Positions 29,477 through 38,621 of a stretch of 64,000 bases of DNA are shown piece after piece. Origin of the DNA: Streptomyces sp. PT12 (GTDB lineage: Bacteria > Actinomycetota > Actinomycetes > Streptomycetales > Streptomycetaceae); NCBI RefSeq assembly GCF_003311645.1, contig NZ_QEST01000216.1, positions 1 to 64,000 on the forward strand. The letters are read 5' to 3'. The notes under the pieces were generated by a model that did no database searches, was not told the origin of the DNA, and saw only the letters and a program-made list of their open reading frames with translations. Numbering within the stretch: the stretch's first letter is position 1; each line of letters starts with the position of its first letter. A program made the position numbers and the translations under genes.

Positions 29477-30447
29477 CCCGGGTCGCCGCGATCGACTGCG
29501 GCACCAACTCGATCCGCCTGCTGATCGCCGAAGCGGACCCGGCGACCGGGCGGCTGGCCGACCTCGACCGGCGGATGGAGATCGTGCGGCTGGGGCAGGG
29601 CGTGGACCGCACGGGCCGCCTGGCGCCCGAGGCGCTGGAGCGGACGTTCGCCGCGTGCCGCGCGTACGCCGCCGCGATCCGCGGGTACGGCATCACGCCG
29701 GACCGGACGCGTTTCGTCGCCACGTCCGCGTCGCGCGACGCGTCCAACCGCGACGACTTCACCCGCGGCGTCCAGGACATCCTCGGCGTCGTGCCCGAGG
29801 TGATCACGGGCGACGAGGAGGCGGAGCTGTCGTTCACGGGCGCCACGCGCGAGCTGCGCGGAACGGTCCCGCCGCCCTATCTGGTGCTCGACATCGGCGG
29901 CGGCTCCACGGAGTTCGTGCGGGGCGACACGGCGGTGCGGGCGGCGCGCAGCGTGGACATCGGCTGCGTCAGGCTGACCGAGCGCCATGGCCTGTCCGAC
30001 CCGCCGACCGGTGCCCAACTCGCCGCGATGACCGCCGACATCGAGGCGGCCCTCGACCTCGCGGCGGAACGCGTCCCGCTCACCGGCACCCACACCCTGG
30101 TCGGCCTCGCGGGCTCGGTCACCACCGTCGCGGCCATCGCCCTCGGCCTGCCCGCGTACGACTCGGCGGCGATCCACCACTCCAGGGTCACGGCGGATGG
30201 CGTCCGCGAGGTCACGGCCCGCCTGCTCGCGGCGACCCACGGCGAACGCGCCGCGATCCCGGTCATGCACCCGGGCCGCGTGGACGTGATCGGCGCGGGG
30301 GCGCTGGTCCTCCAGCAGGTCATGAAACGCACTGGCGCGCGCGAGGTCGTGGTGAGCGAGCACGACATCCTCGACGGGATTGCGCACAACGTCGCAGACG
30401 AGGTCGAGCAGTCAGGCGAGGGGGATGACCAGGGAAAACACGGTTGA
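29473..30447 (+). CDS. ppx: Ppx/GppA-type exopolyphosphatase
   Basis: The protein has 324 residues from GTG 29473, overlapping the previous stop. The acetate/sugar kinase-fold signatures are complete: VAAIDCGTNSIRLLIAEAD, FVATSASRDASNRDDF, VITGDEEAELSFTGATRELR with the catalytic Glu, VLDIGGGSTEFVRG, and LVGLAGSVTTVAAIALGL. The short form (about 320 residues, two lobes, no HD-like extension) is the actinobacterial type that releases phosphate from polyphosphate or acts on ppGpp-type substrates. It ends VEQSGEGDDQGKHG. Confidence 0.93.
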   Translation: MTRVAAIDCGTNSIRLLIAEADPATGRLADLDRRMEIVRLGQGVDRTGRLAPEALERTFAACRAYAAAIRGYGITPDRTRFVATSASRDASNRDDFTRGVQDILGVVPEVITGDEEAELSFTGATRELRGTVPPPYLVLDIGGGSTEFVRGDTAVRAARSVDIGCVRLTERHGLSDPPTGAQLAAMTADIEAALDLAAERVPLTGTHTLVGLAGSVTTVAAIALGLPAYDSAAIHHSRVTADGVREVTARLLAATHGERAAIPVMHPGRVDVIGAGALVLQQVMKRTGAREVVVSEHDILDGIAHNVADEVEQSGEGDDQGKHG

Positions 30448-31147
30448 CAAACAGCGGCGCCGCCCATCCAGGCTACTCCGGACCGGTGCCGCCGCGTGTG
30501 CCCTGGACCGGCCGCTGAGTCGTCCGCGCGGCACCGCCGCGCCTGCTGCTGCACATGCCGGGCGCGCACGCTCCCCGCGCGGTGCGCGTCCGTCGTCAGC
30601 GCGACCGGCGCGGCACCCCAGCCCGGTGACGCGCTCGGCCCGGGTGAACCAGCCGCGCGGCCGGTCGCCCAGCGGCCCCACGCCGCCGTCCGGGGCGTAG
30701 TACGTCACCGCAGCCCGCCTCAAGTCCGCCAAGGGACACGCCCCCCTGCCGCAGCAGCGCCAGCGGCGGCGCCGCGGCCATCCACCGCACCAGGCGCGGC
30801 AGACGGTGCGAACGCACCCCCGTTGGGGAGCGGGATCGTGGCGGACAGGCCCGTGGTGATCCCGCGGAGGGTATCGGTCAGGCCCGGCACCTCGGACCTG
30901 ATGCCCCGCATGTCGTGCCCCGCGCGGGAACCCTCGTGAAGTTTTTCACATGATGCGCGGGCCGTTGGCGTGTCCGAGTCGCCAGGAAGGCCCCCCGAGG
31001 ACCGGGAACGCGCCGGGTGCGTCGCGGGGCCATCGGCGTCCCCGGCGCCCGGCTCGCGTGCGCACCGCTCCCACCTGCGGCGTTACCCTCGCGTCGCGTC
31101 ACCCCACCCAAGCGGGTGCGGGATTTTAGCACAACCCGCGACAAACC
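30448..31147. other. Gene-free stretch between ppx and ndh, possible decayed coding sequence
   Basis: About 700 bp have no credible intact gene. On the minus strand three short open segments in different frames (30911 down to about 30830, 30830 to 30740, 30730 to 30610) read as protein-like text such as TDTLRGITTGLSATIPLPN, LVRWMAAAPPLALLRQGGV and VTYYAPDGGVGPLGDRPRG. This might be an old frameshifted gene, but I could not recognise the family. Confidence 0.3.
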
Positions 31148-31165
31148 TTGTGAACCCCCTCACGA
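31148..31165. promoter_or_regulatory. Candidate Rex operator upstream of ndh
   Basis: TTGTGAACCCCCTCACGA matches the Rex operator TTGTGAA-N4-TTCACAA at 12 of 14 specified positions. It lies 33 bp before the NADH dehydrogenase start, the right place for a repressor that senses the NADH/NAD+ ratio. Confidence 0.7.
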
Positions 31166-31198
31166 GCTGGCCCCCGAGACGGGTGGATACTCGACGAT

Positions 31199-32626
31199 AT
31201 GAGCACCACGGAGCGTCCCCGAATTCTCGTCGTTGGTGGCGGGTACGTCGGTCTGTACGCAGCCCGCCGCATCCTGAAGAAGATGCGCTACGGCGAGGCA
31301 ACCGTCACCGTCGTCGACCCGCGTTCGTACATGACCTACCAGCCGTTCCTGCCCGAGGCGGCGGCCGGAAGCATCTCCCCCCGGCACGTCGTGGTGCCGC
31401 TGCGGCGCGTGCTCCCCAAGGCGGAGGTGCTGACCGGTCGGGTCACCTCCGTCGACCAGGACCGCAGGGTCGCCGCCGTCTCCCCGCTCGTCGGCCAGCC
31501 CTACGAGGTCCCCTTCGACTACCTCGTCGTCGCGCTCGGCGCCGTCTCCCGCACGTTCCCCATCCCGGGCCTGGCCGAGCAGGGCATCGGCATGAAGGGC
31601 GTCGAGGAGGCCATCGGCCTGCGCAACCACGTGCTTGAGCAGCTCGACAAGGCCGACTCGACGACCGACGAGGACGTCCGCCGCAAGGCGCTGACGTTCG
31701 TCTTCGTGGGCGGCGGCTTCGCCGGCGCGGAGACCATCGGCGAGGTCGAGGACATGGCGCGCGACGCCACCAGGTACTACCCCGGCATCCGCCGCGAGGA
31801 CATGCGGTTCATCCTCGTCGATGTCGCCGACAAGATCCTCCCCGAGGTCGGGCCCAAGCTCGGCGACTGGGGCCTGGAGCACCTCAAGAGGCGCGGCATC
31901 GAGGTCCACCTCGGCACGTCGCTCGTCTCCTGCGTGGACGGCCATGTCGAGCTGAGCAACGGCGTCACCGCCGACTCGAGCACCATCGTGTGGACCGCGG
32001 GCGTCAAGCCCAACCCCGCGCTCGCGCACTACGGTCTGCCGCTCGGCCCGCGCGGCCACGTCGACACCCAGCCCACCCTCCAGGTCACCGGCACCGACCA
32101 CATCTGGTCCGCCGGGGACAACGCCCAGGTCCCCGACCTGGCCGCCCGCGCCGCGGGCCAGGAGAACGCCTGGTGCCCGCCCAACGCCCAGCACGCGCTG
32201 CGGCAGGCCAAGCTCCTCGGCGACAACGTGATCGCCGGGATGCGCGGCTTCCCGCAGAAGGAGTACAAGCACTCCAGCCTCGGCGCCGTCGCCGGGCTCG
32301 GGCTGCGCAAGGGCGTGGCCATGATCAAGCTGGGGAAGCTGACCCTCCGCTTCCGCGGCAGGCTCGGCTGGTATCTGCACCGCAGCTACCACGGCATGGC
32401 GGTCCCCACGTGGAACCGGAAGATCCGCGTCTTCGCCGATTGGACCCTGGCGCTGTTCCTCAAGCGCGAGGTCGTGGCGCTCGGCGCCATGGAGCGCCCG
32501 CGCGAGGAGTTCTACGAGGCGGCGGCCCCGGTCTCGGCCGCGGCTGCGCCCGCCCCGCCCGCCGAGGGCGGCGGGAGCGGGGGAGGCGGCGGCAGCCGCG
32601 AGAAGGAGCGCGCCGCGGCGGGCTGA
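31199..32626 (+). CDS. ndh: Type II NADH dehydrogenase (NDH-2)
   Basis: The protein has 475 residues. The FAD-binding Rossmann motif ILVVGGGYVGLYAARRIL lies near residue 10 and the NADH-binding one FVFVGGGFAGAETIGEVEDM near residue 165. ATG..D-type FAD contacts are seen in YLVVALGAVSRTFPIPG and HIWSAGDNAQVPD, and the quinone-side motif ENAWCPPNAQHALRQA follows. The C-terminus has an amphipathic membrane-anchoring stretch (VPTWNRKIRVFADWTLALFL) and then a low-complexity Ala/Pro/Gly tail. It oxidises NADH and reduces menaquinone without pumping protons. A Rex-like site upstream suggests redox control. Confidence 0.96.
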   Translation: MSTTERPRILVVGGGYVGLYAARRILKKMRYGEATVTVVDPRSYMTYQPFLPEAAAGSISPRHVVVPLRRVLPKAEVLTGRVTSVDQDRRVAAVSPLVGQPYEVPFDYLVVALGAVSRTFPIPGLAEQGIGMKGVEEAIGLRNHVLEQLDKADSTTDEDVRRKALTFVFVGGGFAGAETIGEVEDMARDATRYYPGIRREDMRFILVDVADKILPEVGPKLGDWGLEHLKRRGIEVHLGTSLVSCVDGHVELSNGVTADSSTIVWTAGVKPNPALAHYGLPLGPRGHVDTQPTLQVTGTDHIWSAGDNAQVPDLAARAAGQENAWCPPNAQHALRQAKLLGDNVIAGMRGFPQKEYKHSSLGAVAGLGLRKGVAMIKLGKLTLRFRGRLGWYLHRSYHGMAVPTWNRKIRVFADWTLALFLKREVVALGAMERPREEFYEAAAPVSAAAAPAPPAEGGGSGGGGGSREKERAAAG

Positions 32627-32651
32627 CGCGGCGTTCGACGCCTGACACGAC

Positions 32652-32681
32652 GAGGCGGGTGGCCACATGGCCGCCCGCCTC
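32652..32681. terminator. Hairpin downstream of ndh
   Basis: GAGGCGGG and CCCGCCTC, with inner GGCC pairs, form a long GC-rich stem-loop 25 bp after the ndh stop. It probably ends the ndh transcript; the T-tract is weak. Confidence 0.65.
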
Positions 32682-32821
32682 GCCGTTCGTCCCCCGGTCC
32701 GCACCTGTCTGCCAAAAGGGGCCCACCGCGGGAATCGACGGCGGCTTGAGGGCGTTCAGCCCTCACTGGGTGCCAAGGTTGATCGACACCGACCTGTCCT
32801 CATTCATGGAGGTGTGTCCCC

Positions 32822-34111
32822 ATGCCCTTCGCCCCCCGGCTCGCCACGGTCGTCGAACGTTTCCTGGGATCCCCGCTGCCCGTCAGGCTGCGCGCGTGGG
32901 ACGGCAGCGAGGCCGGGCCGCCGGGCGGGCCCGTGATCGTGGTGCGGCACCGAAGGGCCCTGCGCCGGGTGCTGTTCAGACCGGGGGAGCTGGGTCTCGC
33001 CCGCGCCTGGGTGGCGGGCGAGATCGACGTCGAGGGCGACCTCTACGCCGTGCTCGGCCGCATGCTCGAGCCGATCCAGGCCGAACGCTCCACCCCGGCC
33101 CGCCATACGCTCGCCGCGGGGCGCGACCTCATCCAGCTCGCCGGGCCCCGGATCCCCGTGCCGCCGCCCCTGCCCCCCGAGGAAGTGCGCCGCCGCACCG
33201 GCCCGTTGCACTCGCTGCGCCGCGACCGGCAGGCCATCAGCCACCACTACGACGTGGGCAACGAGTTCTACGAGCTGGTCCTGGGCCCCTCGATGGTCTA
33301 CTCGTGCGCCGTGTGGGGCGAGGAGACCGCCGATGGCGCGGGCCTCGACCAGGCGCAGACCGCCAAGCTCGAGCTCATCTGCCGCAAGCTCGGCCTGCGC
33401 GAGGGCCAGCGGCTCCTCGACGTCGGCTGCGGCTGGGGCTCGCTCGTGCTGCACGCCGCCCGCCACCACGGCGTGCGCGCCGTGGGCATCACGCTCTCCG
33501 CCGAACAGGCCGCGTACGCGCGCGACCGGGTCGCCAAGGAGGACCTGTCCGACCGCGTGGAGATCCGGGTCCAGGACTACCGCGAGACGGCGGACGGCCC
33601 GTTCGACGCGATCTCGTCCGTCGGCATGGCCGAGCACGTCGGCGCCACCCGCTACCGCGCGTACGCCGAGCAGGTGTTCGGGCTGCTCCGGCCCGGCGGG
33701 CGGCTGCTCAACCACCAGATCGCCCGCCGCCCGATGCCCGAAGGCAGGACGTACAGGCCCGACCCGTTCATCGACGCCTATGTCTTCCCCGACGGCGAGC
33801 TCGCCCCCGTCGGCCGCACCGTCGCCCTGCTCGAACGCGCGGGGTTCGAGGTCAGGGACGTCGAGTCGCTGCGCGAGCACTACGCCCTGACGCTGCGCCA
33901 GTGGGTGCGCAACCTGGAGCGCCACTGGTCCGAGGCCGTCAGGCTCACCAGCCCCGGGCGCGCCCGCGTCTGGCGGCTCTACATGGCCGCCTCGGCCCTG
34001 GCGTTCGAGCGCGGCAGCATCGGCGTCAACCAGACCCTCGCCGTCCGCCCCACCCCCAGGGGCGCGTCCGGGCTGCCGCTGCGCCCCCGCGTCTGGACCG
34101 AGGCCAGCTGA
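32822..34111 (+). CDS. Cyclopropane-fatty-acyl-phospholipid synthase-like methyltransferase
   Basis: The protein has 429 residues with GGAGGTG before the ATG. Residues 1-130 form the N-terminal lipid-interacting domain typical of bacterial CFA synthases (LGLARAWVAGEIDVEGDLY). The SAM-dependent domain starts at ISHHYDVGNEFYELVLGPSM with VYSCAVW. SAM motif I is LLDVGCGWGSLVLHAA, followed by GITLSAEQAAYARDRV and the active-site SSVGMAEHVGATRYRAY with Glu for bicarbonate. The C-terminal YALTLRQWVRNLERHW is also standard. It methylates or cyclopropanates unsaturated acyl chains in membrane lipids. It is monocistronic between two terminators. Confidence 0.93.
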   Translation: MPFAPRLATVVERFLGSPLPVRLRAWDGSEAGPPGGPVIVVRHRRALRRVLFRPGELGLARAWVAGEIDVEGDLYAVLGRMLEPIQAERSTPARHTLAAGRDLIQLAGPRIPVPPPLPPEEVRRRTGPLHSLRRDRQAISHHYDVGNEFYELVLGPSMVYSCAVWGEETADGAGLDQAQTAKLELICRKLGLREGQRLLDVGCGWGSLVLHAARHHGVRAVGITLSAEQAAYARDRVAKEDLSDRVEIRVQDYRETADGPFDAISSVGMAEHVGATRYRAYAEQVFGLLRPGGRLLNHQIARRPMPEGRTYRPDPFIDAYVFPDGELAPVGRTVALLERAGFEVRDVESLREHYALTLRQWVRNLERHWSEAVRLTSPGRARVWRLYMAASALAFERGSIGVNQTLAVRPTPRGASGLPLRPRVWTEAS

Positions 34112-34138
34112 CCCCCTGACCGGCCCCCCGACGACCGC

Positions 34139-34180
34139 GAGGGGTGGTGGCGGGCCGCCTCAGGCCCGCCACCACCCCTC
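34139..34180. terminator. Bidirectional terminator, 18-bp perfect stem
   Basis: GAGGGGTGGTGGCGGGCC and its exact complement with a 6-nt loop lie between the convergent CFA-like and ABC permease genes. Confidence 0.85.
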
Positions 34181-34202
34181 GTTCCGCGGGCGGAGCCCCG
34201 CC

Positions 34203-36749
34203 TCACTCGGCCTTGATGGCCTCCAGCATGTTGAGCCGCGCGGCCCGGCGCGCGGGCCACAGCGCGGCCATCACGCCCACCAGGCCCGCGATGCCGAGGA
34301 AGATCATGATCCGCGCCCAGGGCAGCACCGTGTCATAGGTCGTCAGATAGTCGCTGATCAGCTCGCCGACGGCCCAGCCGAAGAAGAGCCCGAGCCCGAC
34401 GCCCAGCACCCCGCCGAACAGCGCGATCACGATCGACTCAAGGCGCACCATTCGCTTGGTCGCCCGGCGATCAAGACCGATCGCCCGCAGCATGCCGATC
34501 TCCTGCTTCCGTTCGAAGACGGACATCGCCAGGGTGTTGACCACCCCGAGCACCGCCACGATGACCGCCATGGCCAGCAGCGCGTACAGCATGTTGAGCA
34601 GGAGCGTGAAGACATGGGCGATGTCCTCGGAGACGTCCTCCTTGTCCTGCACGAGCACCGCGGGGTTGTCGCCGAGGACGCCCTCGAGGGCCGACTTGGT
34701 CGCCTCGCTCGCCCCGCCCTCGGTCTTGAGCAGCACCTCGAAGCTCTGCACGCGCTCCATGTGCGGGTCGAGCGTGGCGCTGTCCAGCACGACGCCCGTG
34801 AACAGCTGGTTCCCCGAGAAGACGCCCGAGACCGTCAGCTCCTGGGACGCGCCGTCCTCGAACGTCGTGGTGAACGTGTCGCCGGGCGCGAGGCCGAAGT
34901 CGTCCGCCGTCGTCTCGTCCATCAGGACGCCGGTGCCGCCGAAGCCCTCGAACGAGCCGTGCTCGAAGTCGAGATCGGTCAGCTCCTGGAACGCGGCCGG
35001 GTCGGCGCCCGTCAGGATCCGCGCGTCCGGGTCGTCCGCGATCAGCGCGGGCGAGGTCCGAAGACCGGTGATGACCGTGACCTCGGGCCGCTCGGCCAGA
35101 ATCTGCTCGACCTCGGTCGAGAGCGGACCGAAGTTGGCCATGGAGACGAGGTAGTCGGACCGCAGCGACTCGCTTGCCATCCGCTCGATCGCCTTGGACA
35201 TCGAGTCGGCGATCACGGTCATGCCGGTGATCAGCGTGAGCCCGATCATCAGCGCCGACGCCGTCGCGGCCGTCCTGCGGGGGTTGCGCACGGCGTTGAG
35301 CCTGGCCAGCTTGCCCGAGACCCCGAAGACCGCGAGCAGCGGCCTGGTCGCGGCGATCACCGGGCGCGACAGCAGCGGCGTCAGGATGAAGACGCCGATC
35401 ACCAGCAGCCCCGCGCCCGCGCCCATCGTCGCGCCCTTGTCGTCCGAGCCGATGCCCGCCACCGTGAGCGCGGCGCCGCCCGCCGCGAACAGGGCGCCGA
35501 TGCTGTTGCGCACGAGCAGGCCGCGCGATGTCGCGGGGGCGTGCACGCTGTTCATCGCGGCGACCGGCGGGATCTTCGCCGCGCGCCTGGCGGGCAGATA
35601 CGCGGCCAGCACCGTCACGACGACGCCCACGCCGAGCGAGGCGCCCACGGCCGAGCCCGAGACGACCAGCGGCCCGTCCGGCACGGTGATGTCCATCGCG
35701 TTCATCAGGGAGCGCAGGCCCGCCGCGATCCCGATGCCCGCCGCGAGACCCGTGGCCCCGGCCACGACGCCCACCGCGAGCGCCTCGATCAGCACCGAAC
35801 GCGTCACCTGGCGGCGGCTCGCGCCGACCGCGCGGAGCAGCGCCAGCTCCCTGGTGCGCTGGGCGACCAGCATGGTGAAGGTGTTGGCGATGATGAAGAC
35901 GCCGACAAAGAGCGCGATCCCGGCGAACGCCAGCAGCGCGGTCCGCATCCCGCTCGTGGTCGCCTCGATCGTGTCCGCCTGCTCCTGGGCCAGCCGCTCC
36001 CCGGTCAGCGCCTCGGCGTCGTCGGGCAGCAGCGGGGCCGCGGCCGCGCGCAGCTCCTCCTGCGACGCGCCCTCTTCGGCCGTGACGGTGATCCTCGTGT
36101 ACGCGCCGGGCGCGGTGAACAGCTCCTGCGCCGTCGCCGTGTCGAAGAGCACCAGAGTGCCGCCCGCGGCGACGTTGCCGTCGTCGGTGGTGAAGACGCC
36201 GGTGACGGTCTCCTCGCGCACCGGGCCGTTCACCGAGACGCGCGCGGTGTCGCCCACGCCGTACCCGGTGCGCTCGGCCGTCGTGGCGTCGAGCGCGATC
36301 TCGCCCGCGCGCTCGGGGGCGCGGCCCTCGGCCATGGGGTAGCGCTCGTCCTCGGGCGTGCCGTCGCTGCCCGCCGTGTAGTTGGCGCCGTTGGTGGCGA
36401 AGCCGTCGCCGACGAGGTCGCCTTCCCGGTCGGCCAGGGCGGCGAAGCCGGTCACCTCGCCGATGGCCGATGCCACGCCGGGCAGGGCGGCCACGTCGTC
36501 GAGGAGCTCCTGGTCGAGGTTCCGCGCGCCGCCTGGCGTTGACTCGGCGGCCTCGCTGTCCTCGTCCGGCTGTATGGCGAGGTCGACATGGGTCAGGCCC
36601 TCCTCCGAGCTGCGCTGGAACGCCTCGGAGAGGGTCGCCGTGAAGACCAGCGTGCCTGCCACGAAGGCCACGCCGAGCAGCACCGCGAGGGTGGTCATCA
36701 AGAGCCTGGCCTTGTGCGCGAGCACGTTGCGCAGGGCGGTTCTGAACAT
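34203..36749 (-). CDS. FtsX/MacB-type ABC transporter permease (second copy)
   Basis: The 848-residue protein starts MFRTALRNVLAHKARLLMTT. It has an N-terminal membrane helix, a MacB-like extracytoplasmic domain, a first FtsX triple-helix domain (VAQRTRELALLRAVGASRRQ), a second extracytoplasmic region and a C-terminal FtsX domain (SVFERKQEIGMLRAIGLDRR). The layout and length match the permease at 131-2719. The ATPase gene is 77 bp upstream on the same strand, so the pair makes one exporter or mechanotransmission complex of unknown substrate. In S. coelicolor an ABC pair also lies beside bldA (from memory), so this copy looks like the conserved core one. Confidence 0.93.
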   Translation of the reverse strand: MFRTALRNVLAHKARLLMTTLAVLLGVAFVAGTLVFTATLSEAFQRSSEEGLTHVDLAIQPDEDSEAAESTPGGARNLDQELLDDVAALPGVASAIGEVTGFAALADREGDLVGDGFATNGANYTAGSDGTPEDERYPMAEGRAPERAGEIALDATTAERTGYGVGDTARVSVNGPVREETVTGVFTTDDGNVAAGGTLVLFDTATAQELFTAPGAYTRITVTAEEGASQEELRAAAAPLLPDDAEALTGERLAQEQADTIEATTSGMRTALLAFAGIALFVGVFIIANTFTMLVAQRTRELALLRAVGASRRQVTRSVLIEALAVGVVAGATGLAAGIGIAAGLRSLMNAMDITVPDGPLVVSGSAVGASLGVGVVVTVLAAYLPARRAAKIPPVAAMNSVHAPATSRGLLVRNSIGALFAAGGAALTVAGIGSDDKGATMGAGAGLLVIGVFILTPLLSRPVIAATRPLLAVFGVSGKLARLNAVRNPRRTAATASALMIGLTLITGMTVIADSMSKAIERMASESLRSDYLVSMANFGPLSTEVEQILAERPEVTVITGLRTSPALIADDPDARILTGADPAAFQELTDLDFEHGSFEGFGGTGVLMDETTADDFGLAPGDTFTTTFEDGASQELTVSGVFSGNQLFTGVVLDSATLDPHMERVQSFEVLLKTEGGASEATKSALEGVLGDNPAVLVQDKEDVSEDIAHVFTLLLNMLYALLAMAVIVAVLGVVNTLAMSVFERKQEIGMLRAIGLDRRATKRMVRLESIVIALFGGVLGVGLGLFFGWAVGELISDYLTTYDTVLPWARIMIFLGIAGLVGVMAALWPARRAARLNMLEAIKAE

Positions 36750-36826
36750 GGAGCGGCACCTAGGGGGTGTATGGGGGTGAGACCGGTGAACGGTGGGCGT
36801 GGGGCGGCGCCGGGGCGGCGCGCGTG

Positions 36827-37606
36827 TCAGCTGGTGCGTCCCTTGGCGTCGAAGCGCTTCATGTGCTCAAGCACCAGCTCGGCGGTCGGGTCCGGCATGT
36901 CGTCGACGATCCGGCCGTCGGCCAGGAAGATGACGCGGTCCGCGTAGGAGGCGGCGACGGGGTCGTGCGTGACCATGACGACGGTCTGGCCGAGCTCGCG
37001 CACGGAGTTGCGCAGAAAGCCCAGGATCTCGGCCCCGGCGCGGGAGTCGAGGTTCCCCGTGGGCTCGTCGCCGAAGACGATGTCGGGCTTGCCCGCCAGC
37101 GCGCGGGCCACTGCCACGCGCTGCTGCTGGCCGCCGGAGAGCTGGCTCGGCCGGTGCTTGAGCCGGTCGGCCAGGCCCACGGTCGTGATGACCTGGTCCA
37201 TCCACGCCTGGTCTGGCTTGCGGCCCGCGATGTCCATGGGGAGCCTGATGTTCTCGAGGGCGTTGAGCGTGGGCAGCAGGTTGAACGTCTGGAACACGAA
37301 GCCGACGCGGTCCCGGCGCAGCTGCGTCAGCTTCTTGTCGCCCAGGTTGGTCAGCTCGGTGTCCCCGATGCGGGTGGAGCCGCTGGACACCGTGTCGAGC
37401 CCGGCCATGCAGTGCATCAGCGTGGACTTGCCCGACCCCGAGGGGCCCATGATCGCGGTGTACTGGCCCTGGACGAACTCCACCGAGACCCCGTCGAGCG
37501 CCACGACTCTCGTCTCCCCCTCCCCGTAGACCTTGGTCAGGTCCGTGGCTCGCGCGGCCGCCACGGCGGTCGCGTGGGCGGGAGGCGGAGCGGGGAAGGT
37601 GGACAC
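36827..37606 (-). CDS. MacB/LolD-type ABC transporter ATP-binding protein
   Basis: The protein has 259 residues from GTG 37606, behind AGGAGA. All motifs are intact: Walker A IMGPSGSGKSTLMHCMAGLD, Q-loop GFVFQTFNLLPTLNALENI, signature LSGGQQQRVAVARALAGKPD, Walker B IVFGDEPTGNLDSRAGAEIL and switch His VMVTHDPVAASYADR. The LPTLNALENIRLPM segment is typical of the LolD/MacB subgroup that drives FtsX-like permeases. It is co-transcribed with the permease at 34203-36749. The C-terminus FDAKGRTS repeats that of the partial ATPase at the window start, showing a shared ancestor. Confidence 0.96.
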   Translation of the reverse strand: MSTFPAPPPAHATAVAAARATDLTKVYGEGETRVVALDGVSVEFVQGQYTAIMGPSGSGKSTLMHCMAGLDTVSSGSTRIGDTELTNLGDKKLTQLRRDRVGFVFQTFNLLPTLNALENIRLPMDIAGRKPDQAWMDQVITTVGLADRLKHRPSQLSGGQQQRVAVARALAGKPDIVFGDEPTGNLDSRAGAEILGFLRNSVRELGQTVVMVTHDPVAASYADRVIFLADGRIVDDMPDPTAELVLEHMKRFDAKGRTS

Positions 37607-38035
37607 GGGTCTCTCCTGTCGTTCGTCGAACGGCGGCTTTCGGACGGGTCGGTGGCCGGACCACCATCCTCGCGGAGGGCGTCGGGGCCCGGGATCCCTC
37701 CGCGTGTGGGTTCGGTGGCGTTCTTCAGAGGTACCCGCGCCGCCCCCGAGTCCTCCTCAGGTAGGAGACGAGCGCGACCCGCCTGGTGGGCGCGGGCGAC
37801 ATCCCTGCGTACCTAAGTGGATGCGGAGGGTTGATTTGCGTCATTCCTCGAACGGCGGAACAGGGCCTTCCAGCGGCCCGATCGGCCTGTGACCGGCCTC
37901 CGTGATGGTGATGCGCCATCAGGGGCTCATAAAATCAGACAACTTCTGTCTAGGGCACCGGTGTTCAGGGGAAGTGGCCGGATAAGCTCAGTACAGAGAC
38001 TGGCGCGGACGCGCCCGGTACGGCTTGGGATCTGT
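37607..38035. other. Intergenic region between the ABC operon and bldA
   Basis: No gene is supported. It must hold divergent promoters for the ABC operon and the tRNA. A short palindrome GTTCGTCGAAC (37621-37631) lies next to the ATPase start. The region 37900-37990 is notably AT-richer than average. Confidence 0.5.
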
Positions 38036-38117
38036 GCCCGGATGGTGGAATGCAGACACGGTGAGCTTAAAACTCGCTGGCCTTCGGGCCGTGCCGGTTC
38101 AAGTCCGGCTCCGGGCA
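38036..38117 (+). tRNA. bldA: tRNA-Leu (anticodon UAA), the bldA tRNA
   Basis: An 82-nt class II tRNA. The acceptor GCCCGGA pairs with TCCGGGC, the anticodon stem GTGAG/CTCGC holds the loop CTTAAAA (anticodon TAA), the variable arm has TGGCC-TTC-GGGCC, and the T-arm has GGTTCAAGTCC. Discriminator A; CCA is not encoded. It is the only kind of tRNA that reads the rare UUA codon efficiently. In Streptomyces this is bldA, which gates aerial growth and antibiotic production through TTA-containing genes. The flanking ABC pair agrees with the known bldA locus. I noticed no in-frame TTA in the intact genes of this window. Confidence 0.95.
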
Positions 38118-38621
38118 CCCAGAGCCTTGCCTCTCTGACCAGCAGAGACACCCCCTTCTCTGACCGAACCCCGCGTCGCGCGGGGGCCCGTGGGGGCCCA
38201 CAGATCTACGCTCACCCCCGGGTGGCGGGCCTGCGCCCCGCGCACAAACGACGCGGGCAGGGATCGCCAGGTACCAGGTCACGTGGCGCGAACGATTCGA
38301 GGACCCGACGCGGCCGCGCGATGTGTGTCGCGCGGGCTCCCTGCCTCGGTGGCCCACGGCGCCCGCCGACGCGGTGGCGCACGCGACCGGCCCGCCCACC
38401 TGGCCGAACGGCCGCACCGCCACCCCTGACCCCACTGGCCCGCGAGAAGCTGGACGGGCGGGGGGAATTCGCCGCCCGGCCCGCTCGTTGAGCGGGCAGG
38501 GGCGTGCAGAGGGAACCAACACACCCCTACCGCTCGTTTCTACGAGTGCACTACCCTGCAGTCTTTGCTAACGCATTACTCTGGTAGGCAAGGCCGTGCC
38601 GTGCGGCCATGGAGGAGTGAG
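38118..38621. other. Gene-free stretch downstream of bldA
   Basis: About 500 bp without a supported gene. The last part (38515-38600) is AT-rich for this genome and probably holds the promoter of the Bax-inhibitor-like gene. An antisense or processing transcript for bldA cannot be judged from sequence. Confidence 0.5.

Noticed and set aside
30444-30449. TTGACA as a -35 element after ppx
   Set aside because: It overlaps the ppx stop, and I found no matching -10 or gene within reach.
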